Shown here piece after piece: positions 1 to 9,697 of a stretch of 64,000 nucleotides of DNA; the first letter of the stretch is position 1; each line of letters begins with the position of its first letter. The notes below the pieces were generated by a model, which was not told the origin of the DNA, searched no databases, and was given only the letters and a program-made list of their open reading frames with translations. Origin of the DNA: Paucisalibacillus globulus DSM 18846 (GTDB taxonomy: Bacteria > Bacillota > Bacilli > Bacillales > Amphibacillaceae); NCBI RefSeq assembly GCF_000482485.1, contig NZ_KI519437.1, positions 196,899 to 260,898 of the forward strand. Reading direction: 5' to 3'. Made by a program: the position numbers and the translations under genes.

Positions 1-119
1 AACTCTGTCCTTTAGAACCGTTCTATTAGACTGAGTTGCAGATTTTCCATTAACTCTGTCCTTTAGAACCATTCTACAGCATAGATTTACAGCTATTCCC
101 CTAATTCTGTCTAAAACTC
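1..119. repeat. Imperfect tandem repeat, period about 50-52 bp
   Basis: A unit beginning AACTCTGTCCTTTAGAACC occurs at 1 and again at 53. A decayed third start (AATTCTGTCTAAAACTC) lies near 103. The array runs off the left edge, so the copy number is unknown. It lies in the non-coding stretch downstream of walJ and no ORF crosses it. Function unknown. Confidence 0.6.
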
Positions 120-173
120 ATCAATAACCACAACTATAAGTTAATAACCCCCAGCCAATCAACTCCAACCACA

Positions 174-204
174 CAAAAAAAGAGCAACCCCAAAGGTCGC
201 TCTA
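174..204 (-). terminator. Rho-independent terminator after walJ
   Basis: On the minus strand a stem AGAGCGACC / GGTTGCTCT (one G-U pair) is followed by seven T residues, 15 bp past the walJ stop. It probably ends the walRKHIJ transcript. Confidence 0.8.
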
Positions 205-218
205 TCACAACGAAAATC

Positions 219-1004
219 CTAACCAACCTCATACATCCCCGTCGGCAACAGTGGATCTGTATCATGCAGTTCCACGTTAATCCCACGCTCTCGTAGGATG
301 TTATCTACGGACATACGTGCTAGGTCTTTCATATTATTATCTTTACTTAAATGTGCTAAATAAATCCGCTTCGTATTATTATCGATTACGTCAGTCAGTG
401 CAAGTCCACAATCCTCATTAGATACGTGGCCGGAGTCGCCTAGGATACGGCGTTTAACACTCCATGGATACCTGCCCATACGAAGCATACCTACATCATG
501 GTTAGATTCAAAGATATAGGCATCTGCGCCTTCAACCGTTTTCTTAATTCGCTCGGATACATAGCCCAGATCTGTTACTAAAGCTACCTTTTTTCCACCA
601 GCACGGAAAACATAAAACATTGGTTCTGCGGCATCATGTGATACCCCAAAGGACTCGACATCAATGTCACCAAATGTTTTCACTTCTTCCATGTTAAAGA
701 CAAATTTTTGGTCCAAGGATAGTTTTCCGATAGATCCTTCCATGGCATTCCATGTCTTTTGGTTTGCATAGATTGGTAGATTATATTTACGAGCGATAAT
801 ACCAAGTCCTTTAATATGGTCACTATGCTCATGGGTTACTAGAATTCCTGACAAATCTGCGGGGGAAACTTGGACTTCGTCAAAAAGCTTGTCCATCTGT
901 TTTCCACTTAGTCCCGCATCTACTAGTAACTTTTCCTTGTCAGATTCAATATAGAAAGCATTTCCTGTACTTCCGGATGCTAGGACACTAAAGCGTAATG
1001 TCAT
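219..1004 (-). CDS. walJ: WalJ (YycJ), metallo-beta-lactamase-fold hydrolase
   Basis: This 261-residue protein is the last gene of the walRKHIJ operon. The metal-binding signature HEHSDH is at residues 58-63, followed by further conserved His/Asp positions (SHD near 140, [10 protein letters not shown] near 190), typical of the single-domain metallo-beta-lactamase superfamily. Family knowledge: WalJ (YycJ) is a cytoplasmic protein implicated in coordinating cell division and replication, and is sometimes described as a 5'-3' DNA exonuclease; the exact substrate is not settled. Its start overlaps the stop of yycI by 4 nt (ATGA), so the two are translationally coupled. Length and order match B. 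subtilis. No signal peptide is visible. Confidence 0.92.
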   Translation of the reverse strand: MTLRFSVLASGSTGNAFYIESDKEKLLVDAGLSGKQMDKLFDEVQVSPADLSGILVTHEHSDHIKGLGIIARKYNLPIYANQKTWNAMEGSIGKLSLDQKFVFNMEEVKTFGDIDVESFGVSHDAAEPMFYVFRAGGKKVALVTDLGYVSERIKKTVEGADAYIFESNHDVGMLRMGRYPWSVKRRILGDSGHVSNEDCGLALTDVIDNNTKRIYLAHLSKDNNMKDLARMSVDNILRERGINVELHDTDPLLPTGMYEVG

Positions 1005-1936
1005 GCTGATTCACTCCGATTAATTGCTTGCTTGCTAGTTAAAATATCTAGCATGCTTTTTTTAAATTCTTCTTTTTCTTTAATTACTCTTGTGTTCTCT
1101 ATACTTAATTCTAACACACCTTCAATAAATTTTTTATTTAATGGAACTACATATTGTTCGATAGCATTAACAAACCTTTCCCGAACTCTTTCCCCTTTAT
1201 CTTCTATGGTTATTTTCCAAGTTGGAGCTAGAACTTGTCCCCCACTATCTAATGGATACGTTGTATAATAGCCAACTTCTACATCCGTTATCTCATCGTT
1301 AGAATATAGTAAGTTACTATCGAACAGTTTCATAATTGCATCATATGGTTTGATTAAACTTTTTTTATCACTACCTGTTTCTGGGGAATCAAGGTAGGAT
1401 TGTGTATAGCCCAACATTTCATTATCTTCATTTAGATAAACCAAGACTATGCCACTTTGGTTATAATAAATAGGTCTGCCATCCTTCGTTTGGAAGAATA
1501 TCAGAATGTTACGCCCCTTATCCCAATATCCATAGGCATACTCATTACCTAAGTATACCTTAGATGCAACTAATTGTTCTATAGCATTATCGTTAGCATT
1601 ATCTGGAATGGATACCGCCTTTTTAAAAAGAGAGAGGATTAAATTATTATTCACCACTTCAATTTCTTGGTCTTCCCGTGATTGAATGAGCTTCAAATCT
1701 TCCTCATTAAAGGTTTTCTGTTGCATGATCACTAATTCCTCATCCGATAGGGAATCTGGTAAATCCTTTGTAACTGAAATGTTTTCTGATTCTAACGTTT
1801 GCGCGACTTGCTCTTGTTGCTCCATAGTAAGCCCAATTTCCTCTTTTTCTAGCTGTTTTAGAACTAAAGACAATAAGTAAATATCAAGAAGTAAGAAGCA
1901 GAGGATAAATAATGTTTTTATTTGACCCCATTGCAT
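1001..1936 (-). CDS. walI: YycI (WalI), regulatory protein of the WalRK system
   Basis: This is a 311-residue single-pass membrane protein. Residues 8-27 form a hydrophobic helix and the rest is predicted to be extracellular. In the family, YycI and YycH interact with the transmembrane helices of the sensor kinase WalK and modulate its activity. Identification rests on length, topology, the conserved N-terminus ([21 protein letters not shown]) and position between yycH and walJ. It begins 2 bp after the yycH stop and overlaps walJ by 4 nt, indicating a single transcript. Confidence 0.9.
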   Translation of the reverse strand: MQWGQIKTLFILCFLLLDIYLLSLVLKQLEKEEIGLTMEQQEQVAQTLESENISVTKDLPDSLSDEELVIMQQKTFNEEDLKLIQSREDQEIEVVNNNLILSLFKKAVSIPDNANDNAIEQLVASKVYLGNEYAYGYWDKGRNILIFFQTKDGRPIYYNQSGIVLVYLNEDNEMLGYTQSYLDSPETGSDKKSLIKPYDAIMKLFDSNLLYSNDEITDVEVGYYTTYPLDSGGQVLAPTWKITIEDKGERVRERFVNAIEQYVVPLNKKFIEGVLELSIENTRVIKEKEEFKKSMLDILTSKQAINRSESA

Positions 1937-1938
1937 CC

Positions 1939-3270
1939 TCAGCTCACTCCTTTTCTTTGTTCTTCGTCTAGATTAACTTGGACCCAGTCTCCCTCGATTT
2001 TAATAAACCAACCGGGAGTTAATGATAAAGTTATAGCTTCTGCATATTCATCGGTTGTTATTTGATAGCCTAAACGATAACCTATTTGTATATCTTCAAC
2101 TTTTTCTAAATTGTACGTAGGATTGTCCTTTATATAGGAAATAATAGCCTCACCTGAATCTAACTGGTACGTTTGATCCGGCACGTTACTATTGATCTTA
2201 TATAACGGTTGCTTGTGTTCTTCAAGCTCATTATTTACCCATCTTTGTTCGATGGTTGCTAAGCCTTCATAATTAAATACCGGATAACCTTCAACATGCA
2301 TTTGATAACGAATATTCATTAAGTTTATGCTTTCTAAATTAAAATCCTCTACCCAACCTTTATACCCATTAATTTTTGCGATACTTTGATCAAATAATTC
2401 TAGGAATGTTACCGCATTTAGATTTTGTGTCTCCTGTGGATGGATAAAGGACATATTAAGTCCATTATCAAAAACCTGCATCGACCTAAGACTATCCTGA
2501 TACCAAATTTCATTTTCTACTGACTTAGTTTCATATACACCAAGTGGATCTTTAAATAAGGCGTTCTTTAAAATCTCTGGTTGCAGCTTTGACATCGACC
2601 CTTTATATCCTAATGCTTTGATTGGACCTGCAGGAAGATATATTGGCGATGTTTCTTTCTCAAGCACGGCATACTTTTCTAAACTCTCTAACGTCGATAC
2701 ATAATCTAAGAGCAGATTATACTTTTGTGCATTATTAACCTCTGCTCGTAATTGGGTCTTTCCATCTGTTGATAAAAAAGTAAAGGTTAGTGAATGATCA
2801 GATTGAAAAGTGATATAAAGCCTTTGAAAGGAGAAATCATCTTCTATATTATCTACCTGTTCCATATCATTAACCGTAAATAAACTTGGAACAATAGCAA
2901 GTGGTAATTCATCAGGGTAAATGACCTCTACCTGATTTTCATTCTTCGGAGGCCCATTTGCTTCACTAATATGCAAGTTATATAGTACCCATGACGTCAT
3001 ATCCTCATATAGAATCTGCCTATTTACTGGGCTTGTAAAACCATAGTACGTATCATTAATATCAAAGATGATCTGAGTAGGCTGTACTAATGATTTTCTC
3101 GATTCCTCACTACCACCTAAATTAATTTGTTCTTCATTCAGAAGTTCATTTTCATCATCTAACATTTCGCCTTTATCTTTCGGTTGATAACTCCACAAGC
3201 TAAATGAAAGCATTAAACTAATACCTACCAAAATTGCTAATGTATACGATTTGATTACTTCTAGTTTCAT
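1939..3270 (-). CDS. walH: YycH (WalH), regulatory protein of the WalRK system
   Basis: This 443-residue protein has one N-terminal membrane helix (about residues 10-28, LAILVGISLMLSFSLW) and a large extracytoplasmic region. It is the YycH family protein that, with YycI, contacts the WalK transmembrane segments; it is a negative regulator in B. subtilis but activating in S. aureus, so the sign here is unknown. The start overlaps the walK stop by 4 nt (ATGA) and yycI follows after 2 bp, so walK, yycH and yycI are translated as a coupled block. No catalytic motif is visible. Confidence 0.9.
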   Translation of the reverse strand: MKLEVIKSYTLAILVGISLMLSFSLWSYQPKDKGEMLDDENELLNEEQINLGGSEESRKSLVQPTQIIFDINDTYYGFTSPVNRQILYEDMTSWVLYNLHISEANGPPKNENQVEVIYPDELPLAIVPSLFTVNDMEQVDNIEDDFSFQRLYITFQSDHSLTFTFLSTDGKTQLRAEVNNAQKYNLLLDYVSTLESLEKYAVLEKETSPIYLPAGPIKALGYKGSMSKLQPEILKNALFKDPLGVYETKSVENEIWYQDSLRSMQVFDNGLNMSFIHPQETQNLNAVTFLELFDQSIAKINGYKGWVEDFNLESINLMNIRYQMHVEGYPVFNYEGLATIEQRWVNNELEEHKQPLYKINSNVPDQTYQLDSGEAIISYIKDNPTYNLEKVEDIQIGYRLGYQITTDEYAEAITLSLTPGWFIKIEGDWVQVNLDEEQRKGVS

Positions 3271-5093
3271 GAGTTATTCCTCCGCTTCTTACCCATCAGC
3301 GGGAGAGTGAATAAAATAGTGGTACCTTTTCCTTCCTTACTTTTCGCCCAAATTTTCCCATGATGGGATTCTACCAATTCCTTCGATATAGCAAGTCCAA
3401 GTCCTGTTCCACCTAACTTCCTCGTACGTGCCTTATCCACTCGGTAGAATCGTTCGAAGATTTTATCGAGCTTATCATAAGCAATACCCATTCCCTGGTC
3501 AGTGACAGACACTAATACTTGATACCTTTGTTTAACAATCCGGAAAATGACTTGCCCACCTTCAGGGGAGTATTTTATCGCATTGGAAATGATATTATCA
3601 ATTACTTGCATGAGCTTATCCTTATCAATATATACATACAACTTTTCACTAGGTAATTCCCGCACAAATTCAATATGTTCGGGGACATTCATTTCAAAAC
3701 GATCAATGATATGATGGAATAAACTAATAAATTCCGTACGTTCTTTCTGTAACTGCTGCTCTTTGTTATCCATCTTGGAAAGCTGCAATAAATCATTAAC
3801 CATACGAATCATGCGTTCTGTCTCATTTTGGGTCACTTCAAGGAACCGTGGTGCAATCTCTTCGTTTTTCCACTCACCATCTGTTAAAGCTTCAAGATAG
3901 CTTTTCATCGTCGTTAGTGGAGTTCTCAGCTCATGTGACACATTGGAAACAAACTCCCTACGTTCTTGCTCAATCTTTTCTTGTTCTGTTACATCACTAA
4001 TAACCGTAATAAAACCGGTAATTTCATCATCATCATCGGAAACCGTTGAAAAGTTTGCACGAATAAGGAAAATTTCATCCTCTTCACTAAAGTCAATAAT
4101 CATTGACCCACTCTCTTGTAAATCAGATAAGTCCACGATCTTTTCATCTAGTTTTAGGACATCAATAATAAGCTCACCATAACTTTCCTCAGGGATTACA
4201 CCGAGGAGAATTCCGGCAGCTTCATTCATTAATGTGACTGCGCCAATCTCGTCTGTCGCAATTACCCCATCAGACATATTGGCAAGAACAGAATTCAACT
4301 TTCTTGTTTCTTCCTCTGTTTTTGCATTGGAATGCTTTAATTGGTCATTTAAGTCATTAAAAGCAATAGCCAATTGCCCAATTTCATCTGTACCATAGAC
4401 ATTAACCTTTTGCGTAAAATCTCCTTTACCCATAATTTGTGCTTGTTTTCTCATTTCCATAATTGGTTTTGTAATGGCGCGCGCTACCAATATTCCTAGA
4501 ACTGCAACGACTATTATCGCTAGAATAGAACCATTTATAAATATTCTAAGAATATCCTGTAATTGATCATAAATGTGTTCGTAAGGAGCTACCACATAAA
4601 TAACACCAACTACATTTTCTTCTTCATCAAAAAGTGGTGTAGCTTGTCTATAGATTCGGTTATTATCTTTATCTCTGCTTTCCTCCGAATCTTCACTACT
4701 AGCAACTAATACTTTTTGAATAATATCTAGTGTAGTCTTTTTCCCTACTAAGTGTTGCGAACTAAAATCATTTACTGCCCGTACACGAAATTGATTATCA
4801 ACAACCCAAACATCCCAAGTACCATCCGTGTCAATATCTCGCATAATAGCTTGCAGGTCTTGCTGAAGTGTTGGCTCCTCGTCCTCTGTTCGCTCTTGAT
4901 TAAAAGCCTTTTCCAGATAATGACTTAACATGTCAACTCTTCCATTGATGGAGCTTTTAAAATTACTTGTTAGCTCTTTTTCAAGGGAGGTAGTAAAATA
5001 GGAACCAATAATTTGAATAGCTACTAATAATAATAGAATATAAATAAGAATAAACTTTAATTGAACCGAGCGGAAAAAACCGACTTTATGCAT
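3267..5093 (-). CDS. walK: WalK (YycG), essential cell-wall sensor histidine kinase
   Basis: This 608-residue sensor kinase has, in order: membrane helix 1 (about 12-34), an extracytoplasmic PAS/Cache-like domain (about 40-182), membrane helix 2 (about 184-206), HAMP (about 207-258), a cytoplasmic PAS (about 264-370), HisKA with the phospho-accepting His387 in FVSNVSHELRTPL, and a C-terminal HATPase_c domain with N-box DNIISNAIKYSP and G-box GTGLGLAISKEL. WalK phosphorylates WalR and controls peptidoglycan hydrolase genes. It starts 6 bp after walR ends and overlaps yycH by 4 nt. All key motifs are intact. Confidence 0.96.
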   Translation of the reverse strand: MHKVGFFRSVQLKFILIYILLLLVAIQIIGSYFTTSLEKELTSNFKSSINGRVDMLSHYLEKAFNQERTEDEEPTLQQDLQAIMRDIDTDGTWDVWVVDNQFRVRAVNDFSSQHLVGKKTTLDIIQKVLVASSEDSEESRDKDNNRIYRQATPLFDEEENVVGVIYVVAPYEHIYDQLQDILRIFINGSILAIIVVAVLGILVARAITKPIMEMRKQAQIMGKGDFTQKVNVYGTDEIGQLAIAFNDLNDQLKHSNAKTEEETRKLNSVLANMSDGVIATDEIGAVTLMNEAAGILLGVIPEESYGELIIDVLKLDEKIVDLSDLQESGSMIIDFSEEDEIFLIRANFSTVSDDDDEITGFITVISDVTEQEKIEQERREFVSNVSHELRTPLTTMKSYLEALTDGEWKNEEIAPRFLEVTQNETERMIRMVNDLLQLSKMDNKEQQLQKERTEFISLFHHIIDRFEMNVPEHIEFVRELPSEKLYVYIDKDKLMQVIDNIISNAIKYSPEGGQVIFRIVKQRYQVLVSVTDQGMGIAYDKLDKIFERFYRVDKARTRKLGGTGLGLAISKELVESHHGKIWAKSKEGKGTTILFTLPLMGKKRRNNS

Positions 5094-5099
5094 AAATAC

Positions 5100-5804
5100 C
5101 TACTCCTGATCAGGATTACGTAAATAGTATCCAACACCACGACGTGTTACAATCCATGTTGGATTACTTGGACTTTCCTCTATTTTTTCTCGAAGTCTTC
5201 TTACCGTAACATCGACTGTCCGAACATCACCGAAGTAATCATATCCCCATACCGTTTCTAATAAATGTTCTCTAGTCATCACTTGACCGATATGACGAGC
5301 GAGGTAATGTAGTAATTCAAACTCACGATGTGTTAGTTCGATTTGCTTTCCGTCCCTTGATACGGTGTAAGCATCTGGATGAATGGTAAGTGAACCAATA
5401 GAAATATCTTTATTTTCTTTCCCTGGCTCTTCCGGCACATGCTGTAGTCTTCTAAGATTTGCCTTGACACGGGCAATTAACTCACGATTACTAAATGGCT
5501 TCGTTACATAGTCATCAGCACCTAATTCTAGGCCAAGAACTTTATCAATTTCAGAATCCTTTGCTGTTAGCATGATAATTGGCATTGTTTTTGTTTTACG
5601 GATTTCTCGGCAAACTTCATTACCGTCCTTATTAGGTAACATGATATCCAACAAAATAAGATCTGGATTTTCTGAATCTGCTAATTTAATTGCTTCATCG
5701 CCGTCATTTGCCACAACTACCTCATAGCCTTCTTTTTCTAAGTTAAATTTCAATATATCTGCAATTGGTTGTTCATCATCTACAACTAAAATCTTCTGTA
5801 CCAC
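5100..5804 (-). CDS. walR: WalR (YycF), OmpR-family response regulator
   Basis: This 234-residue response regulator has an N-terminal receiver domain (acidic pair D9/D10, phospho-acceptor D53 in LLDIMLP, Lys near 101 in TKPF) and a C-terminal OmpR/PhoB winged helix (about 132-228, ending [14 protein letters not shown]). It is the essential master regulator of cell-wall metabolism and partner of WalK. The start is GTG at 5804-5802, preceded at good spacing by AAAGGATG. It is the first gene of the operon; the promoter must lie in 5805-5950. The target motif known for this family is TGTWAH-N5-TGTWAH. Confidence 0.96.
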   Translation of the reverse strand: MVQKILVVDDEQPIADILKFNLEKEGYEVVVANDGDEAIKLADSENPDLILLDIMLPNKDGNEVCREIRKTKTMPIIMLTAKDSEIDKVLGLELGADDYVTKPFSNRELIARVKANLRRLQHVPEEPGKENKDISIGSLTIHPDAYTVSRDGKQIELTHREFELLHYLARHIGQVMTREHLLETVWGYDYFGDVRTVDVTVRRLREKIEESPSNPTWIVTRRGVGYYLRNPDQE

Positions 5805-5951
5805 AATAACACATCCTTTTGGTTAATTAGTTATATTCATTCCTATATATGTGTTGATTAGATTGTATTTTCTCTATTTTAACTTACTTTTATTAAAATG
5901 TCTTGTGCGTTAAGACTTACGTGATTCGAATAAAATTATAGATTCTTGTAT

Positions 5952-5993
5952 TTAAAAAGCTGGCTCATAACATCGTTCATGAGTCAGCTTTTT
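5952..5993 (-). terminator. Terminator after the M23 hydrolase gene
   Basis: A near-perfect 15-bp stem (AAAAAGCTGGCTCAT with ATGAGTCAGCTTTTT, one mismatch) with a 10-nt loop and a terminal T-run on the minus strand. It separates the hydrolase gene from walR. The symmetric A/T flanks would allow it to act in either direction. Confidence 0.85.
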
Positions 5994-6006
5994 ATACTTC
6001 GGTAAA

Positions 6007-7482
6007 TTAATTTAAATAATCTAATGGGTTTTGTAATTCTCCATTGTTATAGACTTCAAAGTGAAGATGGATACCAGTAGAATTACCAGTTGATCCCATA
6101 ACTCCTATTTGCTCACCACTTTGAACGACATCTCCAACACTTACATCAATGGATGAAAGGTGTGCATAGATTGTTTTCATCCCATTATTATGGTTAATTT
6201 CAATCTTATTACCAAATCCATTTGAATAACCAGCTGACACTACTGTTCCATTGTCTGCTGCCAAGATAGAGCGATTAGATGGTCTAGCAATGTCAATTCC
6301 CTTATGATATGAACCCCAACGATTACCAACATGACTAGAGATATAACCACCAACTGTTGGCCACGAAAGGTTCCCAGTTCCACGGGAAGGGATCACCTTT
6401 GTACCTTTTACAATGACCTTATTAACAGCTTCTTTCGTTACTTCCTCTTCTACCACATCACGTTTTGCAACTTTTCCATTACGAATTTCAATGGAATATT
6501 TTACAACCTTTTTACCATCAGACCCTTGCTCTCTAACCTCTTCGTCACCTTTAAATAACTCTTCAGATTCGACTACCTCTGTTTCGTGTGCAATCGTTTC
6601 TTCCTTCTTTTCTTCCTTAAGAACTATTACATCAACAAAAGGCTTTAATTCCGTTACATTAAGCTCTTGTCCAATTTGAATTAAAGAATCTTCTTTAAGG
6701 GAAGGGTTAAGTTCTAGTAAAGCTTCTAAGGATAAATCGTACTTGGAGGCAATTTCTCCTAATACTTCTCCATCTTGAATGGTATGCTTTTCCTCTTTAA
6801 GTATTCCTTTTTCTAATAACTTCATTCCGTCAGCTACTGTTAAAACTTCATTTGGGGCAACCTTTTTTGTAGAATATGAAACTTCTTTTGATAGCGTTAC
6901 GTCTAATATTATAGATTCACCTACTGCAAGGTCTGTTCGTTCTACCGGAATTTCAGTGACTTGGGGACTATCTGACTTCCTAACCTCAGACTTTGCAGAC
7001 TCTATTAACTCTAATGTCTCATCGTCCACATATTTCAACTTATAATCTTCAATAACTTTAAGAGCATCTTGCTCATCTTCAAAATAACCAACAACATCGT
7101 CGCCTATTTTTAATTCCACCGCCTGAGCCTTTACTGTAAGATTCTCCTCTAAGTACTCCACAATCGAAGAATTATTATACGTTGGATTAAATACTAACTC
7201 TGTAACAAGCTTGACGTTTTCGCCAATTGCTAGGTCGATTTCCTCATAAGACCCTTTAGCTTGTTGAAGTTTATTCTGCATAATCTGGTTAACCAACTCT
7301 TGGTCACTAATTTGTCCGATATGCTCACCATCAACATATACATGGTGCACAGTTTCTACCTTATTTGATTCTTCCGCAAAGACTATTCCGGTTCCTAACA
7401 CCGTTATGAGGCCTGTCGCAATGATGGATCTTCTTAGCAGACTTTTCTTTCGCCTACTCTGCTCACCTTTTCCAAAGTACAC
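6007..7482 (-). CDS. Cell-wall hydrolase with LysM, G5 and M23 peptidase domains
   Basis: This secreted or membrane-anchored murein endopeptidase has about 491 residues. A basic N-terminus and hydrophobic helix (IIATGLITVLGTGIVFA) precede a long extracellular part: a LysM-like segment (IQDGEVLGEIASKYDLSLEALLELNP), a G5-like segment (EEVREQGSDGKKVVKYSI...), and a C-terminal M23 LytM domain with Zn ligands in HKGID and HLHFEV. I place the start at GTG 7482 because AGGGGGA sits 6 nt before it. The in-frame ATG at 7506 has no Shine-Dalgarno sequence and would add only MIVVGGSL. M23 enzymes cut peptidoglycan cross-bridges. It lies beside walRK and has a candidate WalR box upstream (7707-7723), so WalR control is plausible. 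Confidence 0.85.
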   Translation of the reverse strand: MYFGKGEQSRRKKSLLRRSIIATGLITVLGTGIVFAEESNKVETVHHVYVDGEHIGQISDQELVNQIMQNKLQQAKGSYEEIDLAIGENVKLVTELVFNPTYNNSSIVEYLEENLTVKAQAVELKIGDDVVGYFEDEQDALKVIEDYKLKYVDDETLELIESAKSEVRKSDSPQVTEIPVERTDLAVGESIILDVTLSKEVSYSTKKVAPNEVLTVADGMKLLEKGILKEEKHTIQDGEVLGEIASKYDLSLEALLELNPSLKEDSLIQIGQELNVTELKPFVDVIVLKEEKKEETIAHETEVVESEELFKGDEEVREQGSDGKKVVKYSIEIRNGKVAKRDVVEEEVTKEAVNKVIVKGTKVIPSRGTGNLSWPTVGGYISSHVGNRWGSYHKGIDIARPSNRSILAADNGTVVSAGYSNGFGNKIEINHNNGMKTIYAHLSSIDVSVGDVVQSGEQIGVMGSTGNSTGIHLHFEVYNNGELQNPLDYLN

Positions 7483-7693
7483 TAGACTTCCCCCTACTAC
7501 TATCATTTTATATATCTAAATCACATGATGTATTTATATAGATTAAAAGACCTATTTATTTACTCTATTAATCTACCACAATTTGATAGGGGAAGGAACA
7601 TCATCCGCAGTTTTGTAATGTAAATGTATAATATGTAACAATGTTTTTCAAAATAACTGTATTTTTTTATAAATTATTGTAATTTATATGCAG

Positions 7694-7723
7694 TTTATAC
7701 TATTTTTTTACATTTATTTTACA
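7694..7723 (-). promoter_or_regulatory. Candidate WalR box and promoter for the M23 hydrolase
   Basis: On the minus strand TGTAAA-ATAAA-TGTAAA (7707-7723) matches the WalR consensus TGTWAH-N5-TGTWAH exactly. A -10-like TATAAA follows at 7699-7694, so the box would overlap the -35 region. The resulting leader to the GTG start would be about 200 nt. The rest of 7483-7810 is AT-rich (TGTAA motifs near 7615-7640) and holds no gene. Consensus recalled from B. subtilis; binding not shown. Confidence 0.5.
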
Positions 7724-7811
7724 AACATGTAACAAAAGGTACTTTTTTTGTATGTTAACTAAAGCAATTTAACATTTAAAAACACACATTAACATAAATA
7801 AATTTGTTGAT

Positions 7812-7842
7812 AAAAAAAACAGCCCTCCGAAATAAGGCTGTT
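7812..7842 (-). terminator. Terminator at the end of dnaC
   Basis: A stem AACAGCC / GGCTGTT with an 11-nt loop is followed by eight T residues on the minus strand. It overlaps the last bases of the helicase gene. Confidence 0.85.
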
Positions 7843-9211
7843 ATGCAAAACTTGGTTCTGGCGGGACATCACTCGTTTGATAGCGATGATCCAAGTCCAC
7901 GAACTTGTTATATTCTTTTACGAAAGCTAGTTCAACAGTACCAACTGGACCATTACGTTGCTTAGCAAGGATGATTTCAATAATATTTTGCTTCTCTGAT
8001 TCTTTATCGTAGTAATCATCGCGGTATAGGAAGCCTACAATATCGGCATCCTGCTCAATACTTCCAGATTCACGAAGGTCGGACATCATCGGACGCTTGT
8101 CCTGACGTTGTTCAACACCACGGGAAAGCTGAGAAAGTGCAATTAGTGGTACATTTAGCTCACGAGCGAGTCCTTTTAAGGAACGAGAAATCTCGGAAAC
8201 CTCTTGTTGACGGTTTTCACCTGGTTTTCCACTACCTGAGATTAGTTGTAGGTAGTCAATTAAGATCATTCCAAGACCATGCTCTTGCTTTAAACGACGA
8301 CATTTTGAACGAATCTCACTTACACGAATACCTGGTGTATCATCAATATAGATTCCGGCATTGGACAAGCTTCCCATTGCCATGGTTAGTTTACTCCAAT
8401 CATCTGCCTCGAGCTTACCATTACGCAGGCGAGTTGCATCAATATTTCCTTCCGCACAAAGTATACGTTGAACTAATTGGTCTGCACCCATCTCTAGACT
8501 AAAGATGGCTACATTCTCATCTGTCTTTGTGGCTACGTTTTGCGCTATATTCAAGGCAAAGGCCGTTTTACCAACTGATGGACGGGCGGCAATGATAATT
8601 AAATCATTTCGCTGGAATCCAGATGTCATCTTGTCTAATTCACGATAACCAGTAGGAACACCCGTTACATCTCCATTACTACGATGAAGGGTTTCAATCT
8701 TATCATAAACCTCGATTAAGACATCCTTGATTACTTTGAAACTTCCAGTGTTCTTTCTTCCAGAAACATCCAAAATGCTCTTTTCCGCTTCGTTTAAAAG
8801 ATTTTCTACTTCATCTTCTCTTGAAAAGGTTTCCGTAACAATATCAGTTGCTGTTCGAATTAAACGGCGTAGTATTGCTTTTTCTTCAACAATTTTAGCA
8901 TAATACTCAATGTTAGCTGCAGTTGGTACACTTTCTGCTACTTGGGCTAGATAAGATACGCCGCCTGCTTCTTCTAATTGCTGATTATTGGATAGAGCCG
9001 ATGTCACTGTTACTAGGTCAATCGGTTCGCCCCTGTCGCCGAGACTTAACATTGTCTCAAAAATTCGTTGGTGACTTGCACGATAGAAGTCACCTGGCAT
9101 CAGTAACTCTGATGCCGTTGAAAATGCCTCTGGTTCAAGAAAGATTGCACCGATAACAGCTTGTTCCGCTTCAATATTATGTGGTGGAGTTCTGTCAGTC
9201 CATTCACTCAT
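7841..9211 (-). CDS. dnaC: Replicative DNA helicase (DnaC in Bacillus, DnaB family)
   Basis: This is the 456-residue hexameric replicative helicase. The N-terminal DnaB domain (about 9-110) binds primase and the loader. The C-terminal RecA-like ATPase carries Walker A ARPSVGKTAF (209-218) and Walker B MILIDYLQLI (about 315-324), followed by an arginine-finger region. It unwinds DNA at the fork after loading at oriC. The gene is complete with no intein. It is 39 bp downstream of rplI and probably in the yybS-gdpP-rplI-dnaC transcript. Named dnaC in B. subtilis and dnaB in most other bacteria. Confidence 0.96.
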   Translation of the reverse strand: MSEWTDRTPPHNIEAEQAVIGAIFLEPEAFSTASELLMPGDFYRASHQRIFETMLSLGDRGEPIDLVTVTSALSNNQQLEEAGGVSYLAQVAESVPTAANIEYYAKIVEEKAILRRLIRTATDIVTETFSREDEVENLLNEAEKSILDVSGRKNTGSFKVIKDVLIEVYDKIETLHRSNGDVTGVPTGYRELDKMTSGFQRNDLIIIAARPSVGKTAFALNIAQNVATKTDENVAIFSLEMGADQLVQRILCAEGNIDATRLRNGKLEADDWSKLTMAMGSLSNAGIYIDDTPGIRVSEIRSKCRRLKQEHGLGMILIDYLQLISGSGKPGENRQQEVSEISRSLKGLARELNVPLIALSQLSRGVEQRQDKRPMMSDLRESGSIEQDADIVGFLYRDDYYDKESEKQNIIEIILAKQRNGPVGTVELAFVKEYNKFVDLDHRYQTSDVPPEPSFA

Positions 9212-9250
9212 GATTTGTTTCCCCCTCTAAACCTTGAGACGCATAGTATC

Positions 9251-9697
9251 TTATTGTTCAACAACATGTACTTTAACCGTCCCTGTCACTTCAGGATGAA
9301 GTTTAATTGGAACGTTAGTATAGCCTAAAGCACGAATTGGTTGGTCTAGTTCAATTTTACGTTTATCCGTTTTAATACCGTGATCTTTATTTAAAGCATC
9401 CGCTATTTGTTTACTTGTAATAGAGCCAAATAATCTTCCACCATCACCAGATTTGGCTTTCAAAGTTACTTCTAAGCTTTCAATTTTTTTCTTCAGTTGT
9501 TCCGCATTTTCTTTTTCTTGTTGTTCGATTTGATCTGATTTACGCTTTTGAGCTTCCAAAGCTTTTATATTACCTGTGGTTGCTTCCTCTGCAAGTTTAT
9601 TCTTCAGTAAGTAGTTTCTAGCGTATCCATCCGATACATTTTTAACTTCACCTTTTTTACCTTTTCCTTTAACATCTTGTAAAAATATTACTTTCAT
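9251..9697 (-). CDS. rplI: Large ribosomal subunit protein bL9
   Basis: This 148-residue L9 has the diagnostic N-terminus [21 protein letters not shown] and the signature GYARNYLL (residues 24-31). A central charged connecting helix (about 41-75) and a C-terminal rRNA-binding domain follow. Its length is standard. The start overlaps the gdpP stop by 4 nt (ATGA), indicating coupling. Confidence 0.97.
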   Translation of the reverse strand: MKVIFLQDVKGKGKKGEVKNVSDGYARNYLLKNKLAEEATTGNIKALEAQKRKSDQIEQQEKENAEQLKKKIESLEVTLKAKSGDGGRLFGSITSKQIADALNKDHGIKTDKRKIELDQPIRALGYTNVPIKLHPEVTGTVKVHVVEQ

